DNA of 64,000 nucleotides, taken from NCBI GenBank assembly GCA_030706635.1, contig JAUZOD010000001.1:62001-126000 (forward strand), in the 5' to 3' direction. This document shows positions 17,942-26,603 of the stretch, piece after piece; the first letter of the stretch is position 1, and every line of letters begins with the position of its first letter. The position numbers were made by a program, and so were the translations under genes. A model generated the notes under the pieces. That model saw nothing but the letters and a program-made list of their open reading frames with translations, was not told the origin of the DNA and searched no databases. This DNA is from Bacteroidota bacterium. GTDB lineage: Bacteria; Bacteroidota; Bacteroidia; Chitinophagales; Chitinophagaceae.

Positions 17942-19039
17942 ATGAAAATCATTCAAACTGACATTTACAAGCTCAGCATACCGATGCACCCGTTCAGCAT
18001 TGCAACTGGAACAATGTATTATGCGCAGAATCTCTTTATCCGGATTCATACCAGCAGCGGCATAACTGGCGTGGGCGAATGCTCCGCATTCCCCATGATC
18101 GTCGGGGAAACCCAGGCTACCTGCTATGAAATGGCCAAAGAATTTGCACTCCTGTGGAAGGGTAAAGACCCATTGGATATTCCGGCCCGCTTGGCGGAAC
18201 TGCATGCGTGCACGGCCTTCAATACCACCGTGAAGAGTGCCTTCGACATGGCCTTGTACGATCTGGCTTCGAAGGAAGCGGGGCTTCCTCTATATCAATA
18301 TTTACACGGCATTCGCAAGCCCCTGGAAACAGATCTCACCATTGGGATCGGTGAACCTGAAGCTATGGCCGCAACAGCGCTGGAATATAAGAATAAGGGC
18401 GTCCGGATCATCAAGATCAAACTCGGGAAAAACGGAGCTCAGGACGTTGAACGGGTAAAACTCATCCGTGAAGCAACGGGCGATTCCATCGTATTGCGGA
18501 TTGACGCCAACCAGGGCTGGGATTTTGAAACCGCCCGGATCGCCCTGCAGGCCATGGGGAAATTCAATATCCAGTTTTGCGAACAACCCATGCAGCACTG
18601 GAACGATCATTTGCTGCCGGACCTAAAATCCATTTCACCGGTAAAAATCATGGCGGATGAAAGTGTTTTCGATCATCACGACGCCCTGCGGCTGATCCGG
18701 GCGGGCGCATGCGATTATGTCAATATTAAATTCTCAAAATCAGGTGGCATACTGGAAGCTTTGAAAATAAATCAGGTCTGTGCTGAAAACCAGATACCCT
18801 GTATGATGGGTGGTATGCTGGAAAGCCGGCTGGCTTTAACGGCCTTTGCCCATTTTGCCAGTGCGCAGGATAACATACTTTACTATGATATGGACACCTG
18901 TTTGCTTGGGCATAAGACCGATCCGGTAACGGGTGGAATAAAATACAAGGGCTATTATCTTGAACTTCCGGAAACAGCAGGCATCGGCGCGGATATAGAA
19001 GAGGAATTTCTGAGGGAATGTGAGCACACGTGGGTATAA
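17942..19039 (+). CDS. dipeptide epimerase (enolase superfamily, muconate lactonizing subgroup)
   Basis: Start taken at ATG 17942 (365 residues); an in-frame start at 17918 adds eight residues. The active-site set of L-Ala-D/L-Glu-type epimerases is complete: Lys158/Lys160 in IIKIKLG, metal ligands Asp188 (RIDANQGW), Glu214 (FCEQPM) and Asp239 (MADES), and Lys263 in VNIKFSKSGGI. The capping-domain and barrel-end motif MMGGMLESRLALTA is also present. It probably epimerises dipeptides from peptidoglycan or protein turnover; the exact dipeptide cannot be assigned. The next gene starts 59 bases later on the same strand. Confidence 0.9.
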   Translation: MKIIQTDIYKLSIPMHPFSIATGTMYYAQNLFIRIHTSSGITGVGECSAFPMIVGETQATCYEMAKEFALLWKGKDPLDIPARLAELHACTAFNTTVKSAFDMALYDLASKEAGLPLYQYLHGIRKPLETDLTIGIGEPEAMAATALEYKNKGVRIIKIKLGKNGAQDVERVKLIREATGDSIVLRIDANQGWDFETARIALQAMGKFNIQFCEQPMQHWNDHLLPDLKSISPVKIMADESVFDHHDALRLIRAGACDYVNIKFSKSGGILEALKINQVCAENQIPCMMGGMLESRLALTAFAHFASAQDNILYYDMDTCLLGHKTDPVTGGIKYKGYYLELPETAGIGADIEEEFLRECEHTWV

Positions 19040-19098
19040 TTAAAAAATGTCGAAAGACAAGCCTCCTTTTGAGGATCAGCAGTAAAACCGGGATCATC

Positions 19099-19635
19099 AT
19101 GACAAAATCACCAACAGACTCGCAAATCATCATGACGGAACTTGTGCTGCCCAATGATACCAACGTATTTGGGAATCTGATGGGCGGCCGCCTGATGTAC
19201 TGGATGGACATAGCGGCCGCCCTGTGCGCCACCAAACACTGTAATGCAGCCGTAGTTACCGCGTCGGTGGATAATATTTCTTTCGAGAATCCGATCGTGC
19301 TGGGCAATGCCGTGCATATAGAAGCAAAATTAAGCCGGGCGTTCACCTCGTCCATGGAAGTACATTTGCGGGTCTGGGGCGAAAATTTTTTAACCCGGCA
19401 GCGGTACAAAAGCAATGAAGCCTATTACACCTTTGTGGCCCTGAATGAAAACCGCAAGCCTAGCGCGGTACCGGGTATCCTTCCGGAAACAGAAGAGGAA
19501 AAGGCCCTGTTTGACGGAGCACTCCGCCGCCGCCAGCTGCGCCTGGTCCTCGGCGGTAAAATGAAACCGGAAGACGCGGAGGAATTGAAGGCCCTCTTTA
19601 TGCAGGCCAGGCCCGGGGTTAGAAAAACAGAATGA
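19099..19635 (+). CDS. acyl-CoA thioesterase (hot-dog fold, YciA/BFIT type)
   Basis: Start taken at ATG 19099 (178 residues); a longer frame from 19030 would overlap the epimerase stop and is less likely. The hot-dog helix motif NVFGNLMGGRLMYWMDIAAA and the strand ASVDNISFENPIVLGNAVHI define an acyl-CoA thioesterase that hydrolyses acyl-CoA to acid and CoA. The C-terminal ~50 residues are charged and helical. The stop overlaps the ATG of the following decayed membrane-protein gene (ATGA), so these were once translationally coupled. Confidence 0.9.
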   Translation: MTKSPTDSQIIMTELVLPNDTNVFGNLMGGRLMYWMDIAAALCATKHCNAAVVTASVDNISFENPIVLGNAVHIEAKLSRAFTSSMEVHLRVWGENFLTRQRYKSNEAYYTFVALNENRKPSAVPGILPETEEEKALFDGALRRRQLRLVLGGKMKPEDAEELKALFMQARPGVRKTE

Positions 19636-20285
19636 TCCAGCATAAAATACCAGTTAAAAAGATCCTGGCCATCTTAAATATCTGCCTGCTCACCGCGGTA
19701 TTGCTGCATTCCATACTTCGTGATATTCAACTGGAAAAACATTATTGCCGGGACATCCGGAACCGGGTGGTAGGCCCCGTTTACAAAAAGACGGCAAACT
19801 GCCATACTTCTATCACTGAACCCGCGCCGATGGATTCCGCTACTATGATCAGTTCAACATAACCCGGAAAGGCGCATCCAATATTACCCGCAGCCCGTTT
19901 TTCCATCGTCTTTTATATCCTGCTTGCGATTTGCCTCAAAGAACCATTTCGGTTTTTTGGTTTTGGCTGCAATATATACTGCTGGCATCCATTACCCTGT
20001 TGATAATGTCTATAACCACTTTACCCATTCAGAAATTGCTTGTTATCAATGCAGGAGTGTTGATTACCTGTACGGAAGCCTGGAAAATGCTGATCGCCAC
20101 CGGGCAATCCTACCTGATAACAACTTTTTTGATCAGTTGCCTTTGCTTCCTGCTTTACCGGCATAATAAAAAAACGCCAGCTGTGGCTGCTCTTTGTGCT
20201 GTGGCATTTATCCTTGTCAGGGCATCGGCACATCAGGTATTACGGTATATGGATCCGGGAAATTTTGTGCTGCGAAAAGAATCCG
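19632..20285 (+). pseudogene. decayed GT87-like (DUF2029) membrane glycosyltransferase gene
   Basis: The first 45 codons encode a signal-anchor and the segment LRDIQLEKHYCRDIRNRVVG. The frame then shifts near 19790: the alternative frame reads LQKDGKLPYFYH, a TGA where Trp is expected, then ADGFRYYDQFN and SPFFHRLLYPACDLPQRTI, and continues into a hydrophobic 125-residue frame (19931-20308) with several membrane helices. Together these read like the N-terminal third of a GT87/DUF2029 polyprenol-dependent glycosyltransferase. The rest of the gene is missing. A frameshift, an internal stop and a 3' deletion make it non-functional. The family call rests on pattern memory. Confidence 0.7.
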
Positions 20286-21297
20286 GGCGGACTTTCCAAA
20301 ACGATTAATTACAAAGGCAATTTAATCGATATTGGAGGACATCGTTTCTTTTCCAAATCTGAAAAGATAACCGGCTGGTGGCTACAGTTTCTTCCCCGGG
20401 ACAAAACATTGGGTAATACGGAAATGCCGATTATGTATCAAAATCAGATTTCCAATCTCAAAATATTGTCACAGCAGACAACCGGTTCCAATGGAAAAAT
20501 GCTGCTTAGGCCAAGAAAGTCGCGTATATGCTATAATCACGCCTTATACGACTATCCGCAATCCTTTAATGCCAAGACTATTCGCAATTTTGGAATCCGG
20601 AAATTAACCAGGATTGCATGCTCATACCTGCGGGTAAAATTATTTCCTCTAAAGGAAGAATCGAGCCTGGAAAGGATTTGAGAATACGCCGGTTCCGGAG
20701 AACATCAAAGACGTGGCTTCCCATCTGCAGTACCGCGATTTTATTATTGTCGGCATGCTGTTCAGGAAACAAAAAGATCAGCAATGCGGCAAAATTTCGG
20801 GATTGAAAGATAACTGGATCTATTTGCAGGATGGGACATTGATGGCCGGAAGACTCCAGATTTTTAGTAACTGGAGCCCTTCTATGGTTAAGGATGAAGA
20901 AACCATCTGGGTCGGACTGGAAAATTTCTGCCGCGATACAGATCCCGTCAGGAATAAGGAACCTGAAATGATGATTCAACTTGCATTGGAGGAAATAAAA
21001 AAAACCGGCCTGATCAATAAAGAAGAACTGTTGGATGCTACCGTGATCAAAGTCCCCAATGCCTACCCTTCGTACATAGGGGCATATGAACAATTCCCTT
21101 TACTCCAGAAATTCCTGGACGGGTTCCAGAATCTTTATTTAATCGGCCGGAACGGCATGCACCGGTATAATAACACGGATCATAGTATGACGACTGCTAT
21201 GATTGCTGTCGAGAACATCATCCAAAATAAAAAAAGCAGGGATAATATCTGGGCCGTAAATATGGAGAAGGATTTTCATGAAGAGAAAAAAGGTTGA
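20286..21297 (+). pseudogene. truncated, internally deleted NAD(P)/FAD-dependent oxidoreductase gene
   Basis: Two out-of-frame pieces of one protein are visible. The first (20286-20681) begins [12 protein letters not shown], continues [20 protein letters not shown] and ends at [14 protein letters not shown]. The second (from about 20683) resumes at NTPVPENIKDVASHLQYRDF and runs through GRLQIFSNWSPSMVKDEE and LIGRNGMHRYNNTDHSMTTA to the natural end. The FAD-binding N-terminus (~45 residues) and a central block of perhaps 150-200 residues are lost. The family is the amine-oxidase/UDP-galactopyranose-mutase-like oxidoreductases found beside polysaccharide genes. It is directly joined to the GT87-like remnant, which points to a single deletion fusing two neighbours. 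Confidence 0.8.
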
Positions 21298-21312
21298 CGA
21301 TAACTGATCATA

Positions 21313-21346
21313 AAAAACCCCGCCGGCATTCACCAGCGGGGTTTTT
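21313..21346. terminator. bidirectional intrinsic terminator downstream of rpsA
   Basis: AAAAACCCCGC and GCGGGGTTTTT form an 11-base stem around a 12-base loop, with A- and T-runs on the two sides. It lies 20 bases past the rpsA stop on the minus strand and 16 bases past the oxidoreductase pseudogene on the plus strand, so it ends convergent transcripts. Confidence 0.9.
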
Positions 21347-21365
21347 ACTTTATGGAAGTACTATC

Positions 21366-23285
21366 TTATTTCACTTCTTCGCTTCCGCCTTTTTCTTCCT
21401 GCTGCAGTTTTTCCTTGATTTCAGCAAGGGTTCCGAGATCCCCGAGGGTTGGTTTCTCAACCTTGCTCTGGATCGACTTCACCGCCTTGCGGGTTTTATC
21501 TGCATCGGTTTTTGCTTCCTTGCGGGCAACATCCTTTTCATCGGCCTTGGCTTGTTCCCAGATGCGGGTATGGGATAAGACAATGCGTTTTTCATTGCGG
21601 TCGAATTCGATCACCATGAATTGCGCTGTTTCATCTGCCTGTACCTGCTTGCCGTCTTCCCTGGAGAGATGACGGTTGGGAGCGAATCCTTCCAGACCAT
21701 AAGGAAGCTGAACGAGGGCACCCTTGTCATCTTTGCGCGTAACCGTTCCTTCATGGATGGTTCCGATGGCAAAAGTATTCTCGAGTGCATTCCACGGATC
21801 TTCTTCCAGCTGTTTATGACCCAGTTGAAGTTTGCGGTTTTCCTTGTCTATGCTGAGAATCAGGACGTCAATATGCTGACCGACCTTCGTGTATTCAGAA
21901 GGATGGTTGAAGCGCTTCAGCCAGCTCAGGTCGCTGATATGGATCATACCACCGATACCCGGCGCCAGTTCAACAAATACACCGTAAGGCGTGATGTTCT
22001 TCACCAGGCCATTGTGTTTGCTGCCCTGAGGAAATTTGGTTTCGATGGTGCTCCATGGATCTTCGCTGAGTTGTTTGATGGACAGGCTCATTTTGCGCGC
22101 ACTCTTATCAAGCGTCACAATGCGGGCCTGGTGTTCATCACCCAGTTTGAAGAACTCCTTGGCATTGATCGGCGTATTGGCCCAGGTGATTTCACTCACG
22201 TGCACCAGTCCTTCTACGCCCGGCATGATTTCAAGGAAGGCGCCGTAGTCTTCAATGTTCACCACTTTGCCTTTCACAATTTCTCCTTCCCTGATATTCT
22301 CGGGCAACACATCCCATGGGTGCGGGGTGAGCTGTTTCAGGCCGAGGCTGATGCGTTTCTTTCCATCATCAAAGTCGAGTACAACCACCTGGAGTTTCTG
22401 ATCCAGTTTAAGCACTTCGCTTGGGTGACTGATCCTGCCCCAGCTGATATCGGTGATATACAGCAGACCGTCCAGTCCGCCGAGGTCCATAAAGGCGCCG
22501 AAATCCGTAATATTCTTGATGGTTCCTTCCAGCACCTGTCCTTTCTCCAGCTTGCTCATGATCTCTGCACGCTGCGCTTCGATATCGCTTTCGATCAGGG
22601 CTTTATGGGAAACAACGGCATTCTTGATGGCATCGTTTACTTTAACTACTTTAAATTCCATGGTCTTGCCAACGAACTGATCGTAATCAGTCACTGGTTT
22701 CACATCAATCTGTGAACCCGGGAGGAAGGTTTCCATGCCGAATACATCCACGATGAGTCCGCCTTTGGTTTTGCTGGTAACCGTACCGGTAACCACTTCG
22801 CCGGTTTTGTGGATTTCCACAATGCGTTCCCAGGCGCGGGTGATGCGGGCTTGTTTACGGCTGAGGTGAAGATGACCTTCCCGGTCTTCTTTTTCCATCA
22901 CCATCACTTCCACTTCATCCCCGCTCTTCAGGTTGGGGAGATCACGGAATTCATTCAGGGAAACCAGTCCGTCACTTTTAAAGCCGATATTGACCACCAC
23001 ATCGGTTTTGGTAAGGCCGACCACAAGGCCCTTGATGAGCTCTCCGTCGGTGATGGTTACAAAGGTGTTGTCGTACACATGGTCGTACTTTTCCTTTTCT
23101 TCCTTCGTGTAAGCAGCAACGTTCCGCTTGTCGATGGTCCAGTCGAAATCGTCGTGTGCGGTAGGCGCCGGATAGGCCGGCTTACCGTTTGCGGCAGGTG
23201 CAGTTGTTGTCGCTGTAGCTGTTGCCGTATCGGCAACGGGCCCCTGGCCTTCAGCGTTTGAGTTAAGAATGTTGTTTTCTTCCAT
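21366..23285 (-). CDS. rpsA: 30S ribosomal protein S1
   Basis: Start at ATG 23285 (639 residues); the in-frame extension to 23324 would run through the promoter-like box. Six S1 RNA-binding domains can be counted, with cores such as GLVVGLTKTDVVVNIGF, GTVTSKTKGGLIVDVFG, GTIKNITDFGAFMDLGG, GKVVNIEDYGAFLEIMPG, GLVKNITPYGVFVELAPG and GTVTRKDDKGALVQLPYG. The Ala/Thr-rich N-terminal ~50 residues and the Lys/Glu-rich C-terminal ~70 residues are Bacteroidota-style extensions. S1 recruits mRNA to the ribosome, which matters in a phylum with few Shine-Dalgarno sites. A promoter-like box is at 23322-23329. Confidence 0.97.
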   Translation of the reverse strand: MEENNILNSNAEGQGPVADTATATATTTAPAANGKPAYPAPTAHDDFDWTIDKRNVAAYTKEEKEKYDHVYDNTFVTITDGELIKGLVVGLTKTDVVVNIGFKSDGLVSLNEFRDLPNLKSGDEVEVMVMEKEDREGHLHLSRKQARITRAWERIVEIHKTGEVVTGTVTSKTKGGLIVDVFGMETFLPGSQIDVKPVTDYDQFVGKTMEFKVVKVNDAIKNAVVSHKALIESDIEAQRAEIMSKLEKGQVLEGTIKNITDFGAFMDLGGLDGLLYITDISWGRISHPSEVLKLDQKLQVVVLDFDDGKKRISLGLKQLTPHPWDVLPENIREGEIVKGKVVNIEDYGAFLEIMPGVEGLVHVSEITWANTPINAKEFFKLGDEHQARIVTLDKSARKMSLSIKQLSEDPWSTIETKFPQGSKHNGLVKNITPYGVFVELAPGIGGMIHISDLSWLKRFNHPSEYTKVGQHIDVLILSIDKENRKLQLGHKQLEEDPWNALENTFAIGTIHEGTVTRKDDKGALVQLPYGLEGFAPNRHLSREDGKQVQADETAQFMVIEFDRNEKRIVLSHTRIWEQAKADEKDVARKEAKTDADKTRKAVKSIQSKVEKPTLGDLGTLAEIKEKLQQEEKGGSEEVK

Positions 23286-23321
23286 ATAAATAAAAATCCC
23301 GAAGGTTTTAAATCGGGGCTG

Positions 23322-23329
23322 CAAAAATA
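23322..23329 (-). promoter_or_regulatory. Bacteroidota -7-like promoter box upstream of rpsA
   Basis: On the minus strand the sequence TATTTTTG matches the TAnnTTTG box recognised by the Bacteroidota primary sigma factor. It lies 36 bases before the rpsA ATG. The -33 element is not clear. Between box and start, CCCGA and TCGGG can form a small leader stem followed by a T-rich run, which could be a site of S1 autoregulation (inference). Confidence 0.5.
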
Positions 23330-23420
23330 CAGAAAAATCGGGTAAAAACGAAAAGATCAGGTCAATCCCGGACCCCGGAACAGGTCCATAGCCCCAGCGG
23401 GGAACCTTTAAAAGGATGGA

Positions 23421-23849
23421 TTATTTCCAGCCTTTGGACTGATAATAGGCATAGCCGATTTCCAGCGCTTTGGAGATTTCTTTCATTAATGAAGGATCCT
23501 GCTTGCTAATATGAAAGCAGGTTTTACCCTGTAAACATTTCAGCAGTTTTTCCGGCAGATCACTGAGTAATTTCGGATTTGTGTAAGCAGGAAAGAAATA
23601 GAATCCAACGAATCCTGTTTGAATGAGGATGGTGGCAAAGGCAAGTTCCGGAAATGTTTTTTTGCTAATGACGACTTCCTTATTATAGTAGATTGAATAA
23701 TTGCCCGGTCCGTCGGCGCGCACAATATAATTTCCTTTCACATATTTAGAAAGCATCTTTTTGAGTTCTTTAAATATGGGAGGCAACATCGGCTGACCTT
23801 CGGATTTGTCTTCATATTTAATGGACTTCCTCTGAATTACTTTCGCCAT
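23421..23849 (-). CDS. DUF1801 domain-containing protein
   Basis: A 142-residue soluble protein. The FPELAFATILIQTGFVGFYF stretch and the C-terminal KCLQGKTCFHISKQDP, LMKEISKALEIGYAYYQSKGW place it in the DUF1801 (YdhG-like) family, whose members have a small alpha/beta fold and no agreed function. The full family length is present. It is on the same strand as rpsA but 135 bases upstream of it, with the rpsA promoter-like box in between, so it is probably a separate transcript. Confidence 0.8.
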   Translation of the reverse strand: MAKVIQRKSIKYEDKSEGQPMLPPIFKELKKMLSKYVKGNYIVRADGPGNYSIYYNKEVVISKKTFPELAFATILIQTGFVGFYFFPAYTNPKLLSDLPEKLLKCLQGKTCFHISKQDPSLMKEISKALEIGYAYYQSKGWK

Positions 23850-23956
23850 GGGATTGCTTTAGCTGAAATTTGAATTTGAATCCCCGTCTGCCGGTACGCG
23901 GCGGAGAGAATAAACGTTCAATATAACCTATTTCCGCGAAGCGGATGCCAATAAAC

Positions 23957-25534
23957 CTAATTGTTTCTCCTTTCCCCATCAATCAGTCGCCAGATGTTCA
24001 GCGGATTATTATCCTTCAATTCCGGGGGCAATAGCCGTTGCGGAAAATTCTGGTAACAAACAGGTCGTGTGAACCGGTGAATGGCCAGGGTTCCCACCGA
24101 TGAGGTTCTGCTGTCGGTTGTCGCAGGATATGGGCCGCCATGGACCATCGCATGACAAACTTCCACGCCGGTGGGGTAGCCATTCAACAGCAGGCGGCCA
24201 ACCTTTTGTTCCAGGATGTTTACCAGTTCTTCGTATTCCTGCAGGTCTTCTTCCGTGCCGTGAATGGTAGCCGTGAGATGACCCCCCAATTGTTCTGCGG
24301 CCTGTAATAACTGTTGTTTATCATCGGTCGTAATTACAAGCGTGGAAGGCCCGAATATTTCTTCTTCCAACTCTCGTTTTTGCAGAAATACGGATGCTGT
24401 TGAATGAAACACACGAGCCTGCCCCTTTAAGACCGCTTCTCCGCTGCCTGTGGCCATGGTAACCACCCCATTCACGCTTTCCAATCTTGAAATCCCTTTT
24501 TGATAATTGTTCAGAATTCCGGCGCTTAGCATTACCCCGGCAGAAATCGCCGCAAATTGTTTTGACAGATCAAGCCTGAAATTATTTTCGTCTGCTGACG
24601 GCCCGACAAAGACCAGACCCGGGTTCGTACAAAATTGTCCGACACCTAAACTAACAGACGCTGCAAGTTCCTGCGCGATCTTTTCCCTTCTTTCTTTTAA
24701 GATACGTGGGAGAATAAAGACCGGATTCGAGCTGCCCATTTCGGCATATACAGGAATGGGGACCGTTCGCCTGTTTGCTTCATCAAACAAGGCTTTACCA
24801 CCAGAGAATGATCCGGTAAACCCGATGGCCCTGATGAAAGGATGGCGAACAATAGCCATTCCGATATCCGTGCGCCTTCCGTGAACCATGGAAAATACGC
24901 CTTCGGGCATATCTGTTCTTTCGGCAGCCCTTTGTATGGCAAGCCCAACGAGTTCACAGGTACCCGGATGCGCCGGGTGTGCTTTGAAAACGACCGGGCA
25001 GCCGGCTGCCCATGCAGAAACTGTATCACCGCCTGCTACCGAAAAAGCAAAAGGAAAATTAGACGCCCCAAAAATGCCAACCGGACCCAGTGCTTTTTGC
25101 ATGCTGCGTATGTCAGGCCTGGGAGCTGGTTTTCGTTCCGGATCAGCAGTGTCTATCCGGGCATCCACCCAGGATCCTTCGCGCAGGCACTGTGCAAAAA
25201 GTTTTAACTGTCCCACGGTTCTCCCGCGCTCACCCGTTAGTCTTCCTTCAGTCAAACCGCTTTCTTCCATGGTGCGGGCAATCAATACGCTATCCAAAGC
25301 GAGAATTTCTTCTGCAACCGCTTCCAGAAAAGCGGCTTTTTCATTGCCTGTCTTATTCCGGTAATACTGAAAGGCCCGGTTGCTTTTTTCAATCGCCTCA
25401 TTAATTTCGCTGGGTGAGGCTTCGTAAAAAGCAGGCTCCAGTCTTTCACCTGTTGCCGGGTTTTCTCCATAAAATGCAGTATCGCCTTCCTGTGAAAGTC
25501 TGTTGCCGATGATATTCTTTCCTGTTAGTTTCAT
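23957..25534 (-). CDS. alpha-ketoglutaric semialdehyde dehydrogenase (2,5-dioxovalerate dehydrogenase)
   Basis: A 525-residue aldehyde dehydrogenase that oxidises 2,5-dioxopentanoate to 2-oxoglutarate with NAD(P)+. The catalytic motifs are the Glu in YAEMGSSNPVFIL and the Cys in GVGQFCTNPGLVFVG. The cofactor region has FGASNFPFAFSVAGGDT and VFKAHPAHPGT, and the N-terminus GKNIIGNRLSQEGD is typical of the KGSADH branch. It lies one base downstream of the FAH-family dehydratase gene, and the two consecutive steps convert 2-keto-3-deoxy-pentonate to 2-oxoglutarate. Hydroxyproline or glucarate breakdown use the same enzyme, so the sugar source is open. Confidence 0.9.
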   Translation of the reverse strand: MKLTGKNIIGNRLSQEGDTAFYGENPATGERLEPAFYEASPSEINEAIEKSNRAFQYYRNKTGNEKAAFLEAVAEEILALDSVLIARTMEESGLTEGRLTGERGRTVGQLKLFAQCLREGSWVDARIDTADPERKPAPRPDIRSMQKALGPVGIFGASNFPFAFSVAGGDTVSAWAAGCPVVFKAHPAHPGTCELVGLAIQRAAERTDMPEGVFSMVHGRRTDIGMAIVRHPFIRAIGFTGSFSGGKALFDEANRRTVPIPVYAEMGSSNPVFILPRILKERREKIAQELAASVSLGVGQFCTNPGLVFVGPSADENNFRLDLSKQFAAISAGVMLSAGILNNYQKGISRLESVNGVVTMATGSGEAVLKGQARVFHSTASVFLQKRELEEEIFGPSTLVITTDDKQQLLQAAEQLGGHLTATIHGTEEDLQEYEELVNILEQKVGRLLLNGYPTGVEVCHAMVHGGPYPATTDSRTSSVGTLAIHRFTRPVCYQNFPQRLLPPELKDNNPLNIWRLIDGERRNN

Positions 25535-25535
25535 A

Positions 25536-26372
25536 TTATTTAACGGTATTAATCAGTACACCTATATGTTCAATGCTGATGATGATTTGATCATCCTTTC
25601 TTAATGTAAAATCATGAGGAGGCACAATACCTGTTCCGGTCATCAGCAGACAACCGTGGGGAAAGGAAGTCTCTCTATACAGATAAGAAACCAGATCCTG
25701 GAATTTACGCCTGATCTGACTGATGGCCGTTTCTCCGTCAAACACCTGCTCACCATTCCGAACGATCTGCATTTTAATAAACGTATCCGGAGGAAGTGGA
25801 TCTTCCGTTACATAAATACAGGGTCCTACAGCCGCACTGCCATCATAGGTTTTGGCCTGCGGCAGGTATAATGGATTCTCGCCCTCTATACTTCTTGAAC
25901 TCATATCATTTCCCACGGTATAACCGATGATTTTTCCCGAAGAAGTAACCGCCAGGGTAAGCTCGGGTTCCGGCACATTCCAACCGGAATCCCTGCGTAT
26001 GGTTACTTTTTCACCGTGCCCCACCGTGCGGTATGCCGTAGCCTTAAAAAATATCTCCGGCCGGTCGGCTTCGTAGACCCGGGCATAGAATTCGGCAGCG
26101 CCAGTATTTTTGGATTCCTCCTGCCTGCCCAGCTTGCTCTTAATATAAGTTACCCCACAGGCCCAGATCTCCTGGTTTTGTATGGGCGCCTGTATTTTGG
26201 ATCTGATTAAATGTTCCGCTCCGGGATTCGGAATCAAATCTTTAGCAGCCCTTTCCAACCTGACAGCGAGATGGTCATCGTTGATATAAGTATCCCAGTT
26301 TTCATTTTCCAATAAATAATAATCTTTATTTTTTTCCAGGACGATCCCACTTTTTGTTTTGTATAACTTCAT
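25536..26372 (-). CDS. FAH-superfamily 2-keto-3-deoxy-pentonate dehydratase (KdaD-like)
   Basis: Start at ATG 26372 (278 residues); the frame is open to 26531, but the extra residues do not look like the family. The metal site of the fumarylacetoacetate hydrolase superfamily is visible in NVPEPELTLAV and GYTVGNDMSSRSIEGENP. The segment WACGVTYIKSKLGRQEES is characteristic of 2-keto-3-deoxy-D-arabinonate dehydratases. It is predicted to convert a 2-keto-3-deoxypentonate to alpha-ketoglutaric semialdehyde. It sits one base before the KGSADH gene, forming an operon that feeds the TCA cycle. Sugar dehydrogenase, lactonase and the first dehydratase are not in this window. Confidence 0.82.
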   Translation of the reverse strand: MKLYKTKSGIVLEKNKDYYLLENENWDTYINDDHLAVRLERAAKDLIPNPGAEHLIRSKIQAPIQNQEIWACGVTYIKSKLGRQEESKNTGAAEFYARVYEADRPEIFFKATAYRTVGHGEKVTIRRDSGWNVPEPELTLAVTSSGKIIGYTVGNDMSSRSIEGENPLYLPQAKTYDGSAAVGPCIYVTEDPLPPDTFIKMQIVRNGEQVFDGETAISQIRRKFQDLVSYLYRETSFPHGCLLMTGTGIVPPHDFTLRKDDQIIISIEHIGVLINTVK

Positions 26373-26603
26373 CAGAATGATTTTATTAAAAATACCCAAA
26401 AATGAACAAAAAGGTAAGCATTTAAAAATCAGGATAACGGACACAAAAGATTTGAGGGGGTTGAAATCAGAATGGCAAAAAACTTTAACGGGGTTTGATA
26501 AACCTGGTGCAGGAACAACATAATTGTGCAACGGGGTGCGTGACGAACAAGCGCAGTTTTGTCTTTTTGCAATTTTTTTGGACGAATAGTTTACAAGGAT
26601 TAT

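Noticed and set aside
18726-19415. A 229-codon minus-strand frame across the epimerase and thioesterase genes
   Set aside because: It is antisense to two genes with complete catalytic motifs and spans their junction, which a real gene would not be expected to do.
21621-22715. A 364-codon open frame on the plus strand, antisense to rpsA
   Set aside because: It lies wholly inside the six S1 domains on the other strand and shows no family motif; it is a product of codon bias in the opposite frame.
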